From a bacterium HR28 (GTDB lineage Bacteria; Chloroflexota; Chloroflexia; Thermomicrobiales; Thermomicrobiaceae), in the NCBI GenBank assembly GCA_002898255.1, contig BEIE01000001.1:372001-436000 (forward strand): DNA of 64,000 bases, in the 5' to 3' direction. The notes beneath the pieces were generated by a model, which was not told where the DNA came from, searched no databases, and saw only the letters and a list, made by a program, of their open reading frames with translations. Below are positions 17,844 through 27,427 of the stretch, in pieces. Position 1 is the stretch's first letter, and each line of letters begins with the position of its first letter. Position numbers and translations under genes: made by a program.

Positions 17844-19724
17844 GTGACCGGTCTCACCGGTCGGACCGCACCTAAGTCATCTGGTCCGTCCTTTCCGGTT
17901 GCCGCACCGGACGTTGCCCTCTGGGCAATCGTCGCGGTAGCCCTTGTGCTGGTGCTCGGGCTGCAGGCAACGCGTGTCTTTGTCTCCGACCTCGTCTTTG
18001 TCATCGACCAGAGCCGTCGAACACTCCTGCTCCTGCTCGTCGCTGTGACATTCGCTAGCCCGCTTCTCGCCCCTCTCGTCGGTGCGCTGAGCGGCGGTCG
18101 CCTACTCCTCGTGGCGACGGCATTGCTCGTCGCTGCGCGAACTGGACTCCAGCTCGTCGACTGGCCGCCCGCGCGAGTGGCTCTCGGTGCGATCGGCCTC
18201 GCTGCCTTTGGCTGGGCACTTCTCCCGTTGCTTCGCTGGCGAGCACGAGCTGGCTTGGGAATTCTGGCCGGGACAGCGATTGACCTCGCACTCCGCACTG
18301 CCCGCGACACCCTCGATCTTCCGTGGCTCCCAGGAATTGGCAGTCATCTTGTAACTGCCATACTGCTCACACTCTTTGTGGTGGCTGTCGGGTTTATCGC
18401 CACCGACCGGGGGCCGGTCGAGCCGCGGGGAGCGCTCGGTCTCCTCGCACTCGGGCCAGCGTTTGGCCTCCTGCACCTCGTGACCGGAAACCTGGGCTTT
18501 GCGATCGTGCACACCGGTTGGAACCTGCTACTCGCGAGCACGCTTCTGGGACTTGGGATGTTGCTTGGCCTCCTCGTCGCGCCACTCGCCGCGCAACACT
18601 GGAGCGGCTGGATCGCGACGACGGCGACAGGAACTCTCGGACTCTGGCTGGCATGGGGTACTGGCTGGCAGGCCGGAGTCGGATTGGCGCTCGCTGTCAC
18701 CAGCTGGGCGATCTTTACGCTGACCGCGGCAATGGGAGGGCGCCTCCTCCGCAGTCCAGCTAGTGTTGGCCGAGCTGGCTTGGCATTGGCGCTTGGTCAG
18801 CTTCTCCAGGTCGCACTCCTCTTGCGCTACTACACAGCGACCGGCGACCGCTGGATGCCCGTCGCGCTGTGGGCGCTCCTCGCTCTTGTCGTCGCGCTCG
18901 ACTGGCCGAGCGGCTGGCCACCCGGCGCTGTCGCTCTACTCCCACACGTGACCCTCAGTATGCTGCTCCCACTCGCTGCCGCCATCGCCTGGCAAGCACT
19001 CAGTAGGCAAGCGTCACCCCCAGCACTCGCCCCGAGGTCCGAGCTCGTCGTGATGACTTACAATATCCAATCCGGCTACGACCGCCACCAACGCTGGGAC
19101 TTGGAAGCAACCGCTCGCGTTATTGAGACTGCTCACCCAGACGTTGTGCTGCTGCAGGAAGTGAGCCGTGGCTGGTTAGTCACCTCGAGTGCCGACCAGT
19201 TGACGTGGCTGGCACAGCGGCTCGGCATGCACGCCAGTTGGGGCCCCGCCAGCGCTGACGGGCTCTGGGGAAACGCAGTGCTCACCCGCGCCCAGCCATT
19301 GGAAGAGCAAGTCATACGCTTCCGTACGACGCAGAACCTGCGACGAGGAGTTATCGCCGTTCGGCTGGCCACGCCAACCGCCTCGGTCTGGGTCGCCAGC
19401 ACCCATCTGGACGATCCACGCTCAGCAACTGCGGTGCGACTCGTCCAGATCGAGGAACTCCTCTCGTTTCTTCGACCAGCCCGCCCACTTATCCTCGGTG
19501 GCGATCTCAATGCCGAGCCTGAGAGTACGGAACTCGCACAACTCCAGGCAGCCGGCCTCCGCGACGCTGCCGCCGCAGTCGGCGCCATCATGCCTACTTC
19601 CGCTGACGCGCGTCGTATCGACTATGTGCTCATTACCGATGAGCTTGAGCCGGTCGCTGGAAGTGTTCTCGACGTTACAGCCTCCGACCATCGTCCTGTC
19701 ATCATCCGACTTGTCATCCGCTGA
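17844..19724 (+). CDS. Membrane protein with C-terminal endonuclease/exonuclease/phosphatase domain
   Basis: I chose the GTG at 17844 because GCGGAG precedes it. ATG 17757 and GTG 17811 are in frame and possible. The product, about 626 residues, begins with roughly a dozen membrane helices (to about residue 390) and ends in an EEP domain. EEP motifs are VMTYNIQSGYD, VVLLQEV (metal Glu), STHLDDP, ILGGDLNAEPES and ASDHRPV. Such hybrids are thought to act on lipid- or surface-linked phosphodiesters, but the substrate is unknown. It stands alone, with gaps of more than 500 bp on both sides. Confidence 0.83.
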   Translation: MTGLTGRTAPKSSGPSFPVAAPDVALWAIVAVALVLVLGLQATRVFVSDLVFVIDQSRRTLLLLLVAVTFASPLLAPLVGALSGGRLLLVATALLVAARTGLQLVDWPPARVALGAIGLAAFGWALLPLLRWRARAGLGILAGTAIDLALRTARDTLDLPWLPGIGSHLVTAILLTLFVVAVGFIATDRGPVEPRGALGLLALGPAFGLLHLVTGNLGFAIVHTGWNLLLASTLLGLGMLLGLLVAPLAAQHWSGWIATTATGTLGLWLAWGTGWQAGVGLALAVTSWAIFTLTAAMGGRLLRSPASVGRAGLALALGQLLQVALLLRYYTATGDRWMPVALWALLALVVALDWPSGWPPGAVALLPHVTLSMLLPLAAAIAWQALSRQASPPALAPRSELVVMTYNIQSGYDRHQRWDLEATARVIETAHPDVVLLQEVSRGWLVTSSADQLTWLAQRLGMHASWGPASADGLWGNAVLTRAQPLEEQVIRFRTTQNLRRGVIAVRLATPTASVWVASTHLDDPRSATAVRLVQIEELLSFLRPARPLILGGDLNAEPESTELAQLQAAGLRDAAAAVGAIMPTSADARRIDYVLITDELEPVAGSVLDVTASDHRPVIIRLVIR

Positions 19725-20276
19725 GCTCACCCTGTGCCCTGCCCTAACAAGGCATTGGGTTAGCACCGAATTTTCCCCACTTCTTCTGATCTCTACCCAG
19801 AGTGGTTCCGTTTCTCGGCTGGACGCTCTCGCCAGAATCATCTGCCACTCCGTCGCGAGAAATGCGTGAACTCCTCTTGCTCCGATGTGGTCACACACGC
19901 GGCCCCGTTGTGCGCCAGCGCATGGCTTCTCCAAATAGAGAACACGCACCACCCGGTCGGTGCGTCCCCTCTCCCAGAACCGTTCACCGCGGTACCAAGA
20001 CAGCTGCCACCGGACCGGCAGACCAGTACACCTGCTGCTCGCGTTGCCTCCTCGTGCGGACTGCATACCGGTATCTTTACAGTGCAGCACAGAGGCCGAG
20101 ATCGTAGCACGCCGCACGTCGTTCCTGGTCATGTGGCAGAGAACGGATCTACCTCAGGACGAGGTCCGTCGCACCGTGCCAGCCGGATGCTCGCTCCGAC
20201 AGAGAAGTCCCACACGCTCCCGCGAGACTAGCGGTATCCTGGAAAGCCGGTTCGCGACAGACGATACAGAGGCGAC
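19725..20276. other. Intergenic region without a supported gene
   Basis: About 550 bp. No frame has a ribosome site and recognisable sequence. A TATCCT box at about 20232 and GATACA at about 20264 lie just before the next gene and could be -10 elements, but no good -35 was found. Confidence 0.4.
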
Positions 20277-21863
20277 ATGCCAGACCGACGGGAACGCCAG
20301 CCAGCGACGCAAGCCGCACCGTACCAGAAGCGACGGCAGGGAACGAACCTGGCGTTTGCAGTCATTCTCGTTGGGCTCGTCGCAGAGGTTCTCGTTCTCT
20401 ATGGCCCTGCCCTCCGCTTCAGTTTTTTGCTGGACGACAGTTATGACCTCGTTATTGTGCGGCAGACGAGTTATCGGGAACTTCTCTTACGGCCACTCCC
20501 TGGCTTTAGCTACTACCGTCCACTCTCTTTCGCGCTCTACAAGCTCGTCCACGATCTCTGGGGCGAAACGGAGCCCTGGCACTATCACCTCCTGTCGGTC
20601 TCGCTCCACGCGCTGAATACGCTCTTGCTGGCGCTGCTTATCCGGAAAGTCGCTGGGATAGTCGCTGCAGCGCTCTCCGCCTCACTGTTCGCTGCCTTTC
20701 CGTTCGCCTACCAGGCGGTACAGATTGCCTGCTCGCTTCCTCATCTCCTCGTCACCAGTGCGATGCTCGGTACGCTCGTCCTGTGGGAACAGGGAATGGA
20801 ACAGCCTGGCCGCACTCGACGCCTCTTACGCTGCTCGGCAACGGCTATGGCGCTTGCTGCACCAGGTTTCCACGAGACGGGGGTTCTGACAGGAACCCTG
20901 GTCATTCTGTGGACCGCGCTCCGTTCCCGAGTAGGCTGGCGGCAAGTTCTGCCGGCGCAGAGCGGCTGGCTTTCTGTGGTGCTCCTCGGGAATGGCATTT
21001 ACCTTGCCCTGTGGTTCTGGGGGTTTGACAAGCCAGGAGGAAGGCCGGTTACTCTGCTCGATCGCCTCGAGAATCTAGTTTTCTGGTCACAAGCGACAAC
21101 CTACCCTCTGACTCGGCAGTTGACGACACTTCTCGACATCGACTGGCTCGCGCGGCATTCTTGGCAGGTCGTCATCGGCACCGCACTCATCGGTGGGACC
21201 GTCGCGCTCATCATCCACGCACTCGGCACGCAACTTCGGCTTGCGCTTGGAACGCTCGGATTCGGTCTCCTCACCTTCTTGCCCGCAATGCTGTTCCTTC
21301 CGTACCACGGGTATATTGAGGATGGCCCACGATTGCTCTATCCCGCAGCCCCAGCAATTGCCGCGTTCTGGGGACTGCTTCCACGTGCTGGCTGGCACTG
21401 GCGACGAGCACGGTGGCTCGGCGTGTCATTTGGGATACTGGTCATTGTCGTCACGCTCACCCAGAGTATTGTCTTTATCCAGCGGCGTAACGAACTCGGA
21501 CTGTTGGCCAGCCATGCCCAAGAGACGGTCGTCGCCACAGCACGTGCGAACCCACATTGGCCGCTGGTCGTCGTTAATGCCCCAGCGTGGCTCGCACTGC
21601 ACCACTACGAGTACCCGCTCGGCCATTTCGGCATGAATGCTCAACCAGAGTATCTCGGCTTCGAGGCTCTCCTTGAGGCACGCCTCGGCTGGCGACAACC
21701 AGTGCAGTCGCTGGTAATTGGGTCGCCACCCGCCCGAGAGTGGTATACCAGCGGCCCGCACGGCCAACCCGGCAATCAAGCCGAACTCAGCGCACTCCAG
21801 ATGAGCGGCTGGGTTATCCGGAACATCCAGCCGCTCAATCACACGCAAGGTCACGCTGCGTAG
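20277..21863 (+). CDS. Multi-pass membrane protein, GT-C glycosyltransferase-like
   Basis: This 528-residue protein has about 11 membrane helices. An acidic pair in the first external loop (LLDDSYDL, near residue 58) is followed by YYRPLSFALYKL. This is the pattern of GT-C enzymes (PMT/ArnT/TMTC type), which use polyprenyl-phosphate sugars. The C-terminal 100 residues form a soluble outer domain. Function as a lipid-linked sugar transferase is inferred. The leader is very short, with only GAGG close to the ATG. It is the only gene of its transcript as far as I can see. Confidence 0.72.
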   Translation: MPDRRERQPATQAAPYQKRRQGTNLAFAVILVGLVAEVLVLYGPALRFSFLLDDSYDLVIVRQTSYRELLLRPLPGFSYYRPLSFALYKLVHDLWGETEPWHYHLLSVSLHALNTLLLALLIRKVAGIVAAALSASLFAAFPFAYQAVQIACSLPHLLVTSAMLGTLVLWEQGMEQPGRTRRLLRCSATAMALAAPGFHETGVLTGTLVILWTALRSRVGWRQVLPAQSGWLSVVLLGNGIYLALWFWGFDKPGGRPVTLLDRLENLVFWSQATTYPLTRQLTTLLDIDWLARHSWQVVIGTALIGGTVALIIHALGTQLRLALGTLGFGLLTFLPAMLFLPYHGYIEDGPRLLYPAAPAIAAFWGLLPRAGWHWRRARWLGVSFGILVIVVTLTQSIVFIQRRNELGLLASHAQETVVATARANPHWPLVVVNAPAWLALHHYEYPLGHFGMNAQPEYLGFEALLEARLGWRQPVQSLVIGSPPAREWYTSGPHGQPGNQAELSALQMSGWVIRNIQPLNHTQGHAA

Positions 21864-22063
21864 CGATCTTATCCCCTGCATTCGCCCCACCATCGCGCTC
21901 AAGTGGACCACGCGATAACGCGCCTGCGAACAGGACGAAATGGCTACGTTTTCGCATCGAAAGACGCACGATATCATCAAAGCAGCTGCGTTCTCAGGCC
22001 AGCTGAAAAGCGTTCATGGATCGATTTAGACCAAGCCGACCTGGGGAATGCGGAGGACGGCGA

Positions 22064-24802
22064 GTGCAGGAAGCGCGTGAGAATGGCCATCCGTTGTCCG
22101 AGTCAAGCGGTGCCTGGAGTCAGCCCGTCACGGAGGATAAAGCGAAAGAAAAAGCACCTACCTCTTTGACCCTGATCACGAAACTCGCCACGCTCTTGAA
22201 CCGGGCAACCGATTTTCGCACGGCACTGCAAGAGACCTTGCCCTTAGTTCTGGAGTTGGTAGGCTCGACAGCGGGCTGGATCACACTCCGTCGGGAAGAG
22301 TCGTTCGAACTTGTCGCAGCGCATGGCCTACCACCAGGGCTTGCCGCGAACAACATGAGCATGTTGCGCTGGTCCCCGTGTCGCTGCCAGCGCCTCGCTG
22401 CGTCCGGCGGCCTGTCGACCACTGCGGAGATCATCGGCTGCGAACGATTGGCGCGGCTCCGCGAGCAAGCCGAAAACGCGGAAATGGCTGAGCGGATCAC
22501 AGGCGGGCTTCACTGGCACCTCTCGGTGCCGCTGCGCACCCTAAGTGGGAACGTCATCGGGCTCCTCAACGTCGCTCGGTTGACCCCCGATCCGCTCGAC
22601 ATCGAGACCAAGCTCTTTTTGGATCTTATCGGTGAGTTCCTAGCAAGTGCCATTGAACGAGCTGAACTGACCGCGGAACTCCGACGGCTTCGTTCCGAAG
22701 AGTGGGAACGGGCAACGGCGTTGGCCCATATGCTTGTTGGACAGGAGCGATTGTCGGATGTTGCAGATTCGATCTTCACCATGCTCGAGCCGGTTCTTCA
22801 GCCTGATGCAATCAGCCTCCTTGTTGTCGATCCTTCGGAGCAATATCTTGTCCTGCGTGCTGGACGCGGCTGGTCGGCCGCGTGGGTAGGGCGAATGTGG
22901 CTCCCGCTCAATCCTCCGACGCACAACGGCCCAGCCTGGGCACTCCATACTGGTCGTCCCTTCAGCATCCGACTTGACCAGCTTGGACGGCCATTCCACG
23001 TCCCACCACCAGTGCTCGAAGCAGGCGTCCGCTTTTCGGCCTTCTTTCCACTGTTTGCCAACGAACGTCCAGTTGGCGTTCTGGTAGCAAACTATTTCAC
23101 TGTTCGAGAACTCAGCGAAGAGCAGATCCGTTTCGCCACCCTCCTCGCTGAGATCGGAGCAGTCGCCATCGCACGGGCGAGGGAACGAGAGCGCAACGAA
23201 GAACTGATGAGCGAACTTCCGATTGGCGTCTTCCAACTGAATGCAGCGGGCCAGATCATTCAAGCAAACCGGGCGTTCGCACGACTTCTCGGTTGGGAAC
23301 GCCCCGAGAATGTCCTCGGACGGCCTCTTGCAGATTTCTTCCTCGAGCGGGTGGAGGCGTCTCGTCTCTGGAACGCGGTACGGCGCGGTGAAGCGATCAG
23401 CGGTACCGAGTGCCGTTGGCGGAAACGAGACGGTGCGGCCTTCTGGGTACGCCTCTCGACACGGGCCCAACGCACTCCTGATGGCCACGTACTCCTCGTC
23501 GAGGGAACAGCCGAAGACATCAGTGAGCGCAAGCGAGTAGAGGAACATCTCGTCTATCTTGCACGCCACGACCCCCTCACCGGCATTGCCAATCGCTACG
23601 CGCTCATCGAGGCATTGGAAGACACACTGGCACGCGCGTGGCGGAACCAGCGTAGCGGTGCCTTGTTGCTGATCGACCTCGACAATTTCAAGCTCGTCAA
23701 CGACCAACTCGGCCACGCTACAGGAGACACCGTGCTGCGCTCGGTGGCCACACGTTTGAGTCGCGTTGTGCGGGCGCGCGAACTCGTCGCCCGGCTCGGC
23801 GGCGACGAGTTCGCAGTTCTACTCTTTCCAATCACGCGCGAAGCTGCGGAAGGTGTGGCCCAGCGCCTGCTCGCTGCGATAGGAGAAATCGCGGTAACAC
23901 TACCGGAACGCGTGATGCGACTGAGAGCAAGTTGCGGCATCGCTCTCTTCCCGGAACATGGGACCACCGTTGAAGAACTCCTCATCGCAGCCGATCGTGC
24001 ACTCTACACGGCCAAATATCGCGGCGGCTCCCGGATTGAGACCTACGACATCGGACGTTCGCAGGCTAATCCACCTTCAGCCACTGCATTTGCCCAGTAC
24101 CTCGAAGCAGCACTGGCCAACGACACGTTTTGCCTCCTGTCTCAACCGATCCTTGACCTCCGGAGCGGTTCGGTTTCTGGATACGAGTTACTGCTCCGCC
24201 TACGCGAGGGCGATCGTCTGCTCGATCCAAGCGGTTTCCTACCGATCGCGGAGCGGCTCGGATTGCTGCCGAAGATTGATCTCTGGGTTGTCGAACGTGC
24301 CGCTCAGCTCGCACGTGCGTGGGGTCAACGCATCCATGTCAATCTCTCAGTGCAGACGCTTCATGATGCACAAGCGCTGCACGCCTTTGAGAAGATCTTC
24401 GAACGTCACGCCGTTCCTGATGGGAGAGTTGTCTTTGAGCTGACGGAAACAATCGCAATCGCCGATTTTGCTTGGGTGCGTGAGCAGCTGCAGCGGCTAC
24501 GCAACTGCGGTTGCCTCCTCGCCATCGATGACTTCGGCGTTGGCTACTCGTCACTCTACCAACTTCGCTCCTTTCCGGTCGATTTTCTCAAGATCGATGG
24601 GAGTTTTGTCGTCGATCTCCTCGACGATCCGGTCGACCGTAGTATCGTGCGTGCTATCGTCGAGCTAGCTCGGGCGTTGGGTGCCGAGACAATCGCCGAG
24701 TGGGTCGAGCGCGAGTCACTGCTCGACGAACTCCGCGCGCTCGGCGTCGACTATGCCCAAGGCTATGCCATCGGCCGTCCCCAGCTGGTCGAAGAATCCT
24801 GA
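22064..24802 (+). CDS. GAF-GAF-PAS-GGDEF-EAL cyclic-di-GMP turnover protein
   Basis: I chose the GTG at 22064 because CGGAGGA lies 6 bp upstream. ATG 22016 has no ribosome site. The product is about 912 residues: two GAF sensor domains (about 40-200 and 225-380), a PAS domain (about 385-505), GGDEF (about 520-675) and EAL (about 685-910). The GGDEF signature RLGGDEF is intact, and the upstream inhibitory site reads RARE rather than RxxD. EAL residues are present: the ELLLR Glu, NLS, the Glu of FELTET, IDDFG, FLKIDG, the AEWVE Glu and AQGYAIG. No membrane segment, so a cytoplasmic sensor. It may both make and degrade c-di-GMP. Confidence 0.93.
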   Translation: MQEARENGHPLSESSGAWSQPVTEDKAKEKAPTSLTLITKLATLLNRATDFRTALQETLPLVLELVGSTAGWITLRREESFELVAAHGLPPGLAANNMSMLRWSPCRCQRLAASGGLSTTAEIIGCERLARLREQAENAEMAERITGGLHWHLSVPLRTLSGNVIGLLNVARLTPDPLDIETKLFLDLIGEFLASAIERAELTAELRRLRSEEWERATALAHMLVGQERLSDVADSIFTMLEPVLQPDAISLLVVDPSEQYLVLRAGRGWSAAWVGRMWLPLNPPTHNGPAWALHTGRPFSIRLDQLGRPFHVPPPVLEAGVRFSAFFPLFANERPVGVLVANYFTVRELSEEQIRFATLLAEIGAVAIARARERERNEELMSELPIGVFQLNAAGQIIQANRAFARLLGWERPENVLGRPLADFFLERVEASRLWNAVRRGEAISGTECRWRKRDGAAFWVRLSTRAQRTPDGHVLLVEGTAEDISERKRVEEHLVYLARHDPLTGIANRYALIEALEDTLARAWRNQRSGALLLIDLDNFKLVNDQLGHATGDTVLRSVATRLSRVVRARELVARLGGDEFAVLLFPITREAAEGVAQRLLAAIGEIAVTLPERVMRLRASCGIALFPEHGTTVEELLIAADRALYTAKYRGGSRIETYDIGRSQANPPSATAFAQYLEAALANDTFCLLSQPILDLRSGSVSGYELLLRLREGDRLLDPSGFLPIAERLGLLPKIDLWVVERAAQLARAWGQRIHVNLSVQTLHDAQALHAFEKIFERHAVPDGRVVFELTETIAIADFAWVREQLQRLRNCGCLLAIDDFGVGYSSLYQLRSFPVDFLKIDGSFVVDLLDDPVDRSIVRAIVELARALGAETIAEWVERESLLDELRALGVDYAQGYAIGRPQLVEES

Positions 24803-24859
24803 TCTTGCCAGACGTACACTCTCCGATGACACTGTGTGGCACCGCGAGAGGGGGCGTCG

Positions 24860-25570
24860 ATGGCAGAGGAGCGGCCGGTCGCGTTCGTGACGGGTGGCAC
24901 GGGACAGGTTGGTTCAGTTGTCGTGCGCTGGTTCGCCGAGCGTGGCGCACGGCTCTTCATCCCGTACCGTTCTTCCGAACGTTGGCAGCAACTCCGTGAG
25001 ACACTCGGAGAGCTCGCGAACGCCGTAGAGGGTATTCATGTTGATCTGGCCGACCCCGCGGGAAGTGAGCAGGCCGTGACCGCTGCGCTTGATCGTTACG
25101 GGCGTCTGGACTGGGTACTCTGCCTGGCTGGAGGGTTCCGTCCGGGTCGGATTGCCGAAACAACACCTCAGCTCTGGCAAGAACTCCTGGCACTCAACCT
25201 CTGGCCAACCGCTCATGTTCTGCGGGTTGTCGTGCCCCGCCTGCTCGCGCAAGGAACCGGACGGATCGTGACTGTTGGGGCACGGGCCGCTCTCGATCCC
25301 GGAGCCGGGGCAGTTGCCTACGCCGTGGCAAAGCATGCAGTGATCACGCTCACGTTGGCAGTTGCACGCGAGCTCCGCGGCACCGGCGTCACGGCGAACT
25401 GCATTGCACCAGCGACCATCGATACACCGGCGAACCGAGCCGCCATGCCAAATGCTGACTACACGAAGTGGGTCCGTCCGGAGCAGGTGGCCGCGCTGCT
25501 CTGGTATCTCTGCTCGCCGGAAGCTGCCGCGCTCAACGGAGCCGTCATTCCGATTGTGGGCGGACAATAA
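24860..25570 (+). CDS. Short-chain dehydrogenase/reductase
   Basis: The ATG at 24860 follows GAGAGGGGG. A GTG at 24836 would add eight residues. The 236-residue Rossmann protein shows the TGGTGQVG nucleotide loop, a CLAGGF equivalent of NAG, and the YAVAK catalytic pair. The usual catalytic Ser is replaced in the VGARAAL segment by Gly/Ala. The C-terminus (ALNGAVIPIVGG) is typical of the FabG-like branch. The substrate is unknown. It is convergent with the protease gene, only 3 bp apart. Confidence 0.88.
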   Translation: MAEERPVAFVTGGTGQVGSVVVRWFAERGARLFIPYRSSERWQQLRETLGELANAVEGIHVDLADPAGSEQAVTAALDRYGRLDWVLCLAGGFRPGRIAETTPQLWQELLALNLWPTAHVLRVVVPRLLAQGTGRIVTVGARAALDPGAGAVAYAVAKHAVITLTLAVARELRGTGVTANCIAPATIDTPANRAAMPNADYTKWVRPEQVAALLWYLCSPEAAALNGAVIPIVGGQ

Positions 25571-25573
25571 GCG

Positions 25574-27283
25574 CTAGCGCGCAGTCACCGCATGGGTTGG
25601 CATGTCTCCACGTGGCGTACCGTCCCACGTCGCTCCATAGAGATGCCAGCGGAAGGCTTCGACGAGCGAACGGAGGGTACGGGTAATCTCTTCGGGAATC
25701 GGCTGTCCCTCCGGTGAGAACCATGGGCCAACCGGCTCTGGCGGGAGCACGGTGGCGGCATGTGTCGGTACCTCGGGGTGTGGCACACCGTCCCAGCTGA
25801 TCCCGTAGAGATGCCACCGGAAGGCCTCCACGAGCGCGCGGAGCGTCGCTTCGGTCGCCTGCCGATCAAAACCGTTCTCGGTCACCAGCACCGGCACCGG
25901 CTCACCCGGCCGGAGTTGCGGAGCATGCGTAGGCAAATCACCGCGATGATCGACACCGTCCCAACTCATGCCGTAGAGATGCCAGCGGAACGCCTCGACG
26001 AGTGCGCGAGCAGTGGCGTTAATCGCCTCGGCTCTCGGTTGCCCACGACTGTCGAACCATGGTCCATCGGCCAGATCCCAGCTCGCAACAACGTCCCAGA
26101 TGGTGCGGAGTTCGCGCCCATCCACGTCACGAGCAATCGCCTCGATGAGATGGTTCCCTGGATCAAGGTGTGCCGTGAATGTCACCGTCGGCCCCGTCCC
26201 GCGAGCCTCCTGCCCGGCGACCCGAACAATGAGTTCGGCGAGCGGCCGGTCAGATACAACTGTCACACTGACCTGAACCGGTCCAGGCAAAACGGTTGAC
26301 CAACGCGCTGGCTCCACCGCCACGAAGGCCAGCGAAACTGGTGTTCCCGGTGTCGGCGTCGGCCCTGGTGTCGGGGTCGGTTGCGGAGTAGGAGTAGGCA
26401 ACGGAGTCGCCTGCAGGCTACAGCCAGCATCGGCGCAGAAGTTCTCGACAAAGCGGATGACATCCGCCGTCACCCGGCGAGCGACGTTGGCAAGCGTGGA
26501 CTCAAACGAGACGATTCCAAAGACGGCGAAGCGGTCGGTCGTCAGAAGCGGACCACCGCTCATCCCTTCGGTCAGGTCGGCTTGCAATGCTAAGAGATCT
26601 GCGCTGATGTCCAGGAAGCCACTTGCCGATGCGTGCCACTGCGTCCCGAACGGCTTGTCACCAGGATAGCCAGCGACCACGAAGGAGAAGGACGGGTCGG
26701 TGAGTGCAGCATCACTCGGAGCGGCAAGTGTAAGCGATCCCGCTTGCGCTCCGAGAGGATCAGCGAGGAGCACCAACCCAAAGTCAAACCGGGGCAGCTC
26801 GCCCTGCTCTGCCCAACCACGCGGGACGACAACATCAACGGCCTCGGTCGTCCCATACGGGGTCACAACGCTTTCGCCTTGCCGATCCGCACCGGGAGCG
26901 ACGATGAGCCGCTCAACCCACCCGCCGTTCTCGGCGGCATAGAGGCAGTGCGCGGCGGTCAGCACAACATTCGTGCTGATGAGCGTTCCGGAACAGGAAA
27001 ACAGCGTACCGTCGGCGAACTCACCAACGAGGAGCGTCACAGCGGACGCAGGTAAGCTCGTCGTCGGTGTGACGCGCACTCGCTCATCCGGCGGGAAGAT
27101 ACGCTGGTAAGAGAACTCGCGTCCAGCCGCCTCGAGGAGACTGACCGAGGCCGCACGCGCTGGTGCTGCCAGCTGGTGACGGACGTATGAGGCTGGCTCA
27201 GCCGCGACTGGATGCGTTGCCAGCAATGCCAAAAGCAACGACAAGGCGAGGAATAGCCCCGGCCAGCCGGATCTCGACTTCAT
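25574..27283 (-). CDS. Secreted trypsin-like serine protease with three novel C-terminal repeats
   Basis: The ATG at 27283 follows GGGAGG and starts a signal peptide ending near AEP. The 569-residue protein has an S1/V8-like domain (about 60-300) with the triad in LTAAHC, FDFGLVLL and EGMSGGPLL. A PT-rich linker (about 305-325) leads to an Ig-like segment and then three tandem copies of a 51-57-residue unit (407-463, 464-518, 519-569). Each copy contains LVEAFRWHLYG, an S/T-WDG and PTHA. The repeats match no family I know. They may bind the cell surface or a carbohydrate. Confidence 0.88.
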   Translation of the reverse strand: MKSRSGWPGLFLALSLLLALLATHPVAAEPASYVRHQLAAPARAASVSLLEAAGREFSYQRIFPPDERVRVTPTTSLPASAVTLLVGEFADGTLFSCSGTLISTNVVLTAAHCLYAAENGGWVERLIVAPGADRQGESVVTPYGTTEAVDVVVPRGWAEQGELPRFDFGLVLLADPLGAQAGSLTLAAPSDAALTDPSFSFVVAGYPGDKPFGTQWHASASGFLDISADLLALQADLTEGMSGGPLLTTDRFAVFGIVSFESTLANVARRVTADVIRFVENFCADAGCSLQATPLPTPTPQPTPTPGPTPTPGTPVSLAFVAVEPARWSTVLPGPVQVSVTVVSDRPLAELIVRVAGQEARGTGPTVTFTAHLDPGNHLIEAIARDVDGRELRTIWDVVASWDLADGPWFDSRGQPRAEAINATARALVEAFRWHLYGMSWDGVDHRGDLPTHAPQLRPGEPVPVLVTENGFDRQATEATLRALVEAFRWHLYGISWDGVPHPEVPTHAATVLPPEPVGPWFSPEGQPIPEEITRTLRSLVEAFRWHLYGATWDGTPRGDMPTHAVTAR

Positions 27284-27316
27284 GCCTACCTCCCTCGATG
27301 CAGCAACGCACGCCTC

Positions 27317-27345
27317 ACTGTACGTGTCGGCAGTGACAACGACAA
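27317..27345 (-). promoter_or_regulatory. Promoter of the trypsin-like protease gene
   Basis: On the minus strand TTGTCG (27345-27340) and TACAGT (27322-27317) are 17 bp apart. The transcript would begin about 27310, leaving a leader of about 27 bases with the GGGAGG site. Confidence 0.6.
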
Positions 27346-27427
27346 GCGAGAGAGTAAGAGTATCCTAAGGCAGCTACAAAGGATCATTGCTGCACGACTC
27401 TGTATTCGATCGGGAGGTGAGGAACTC

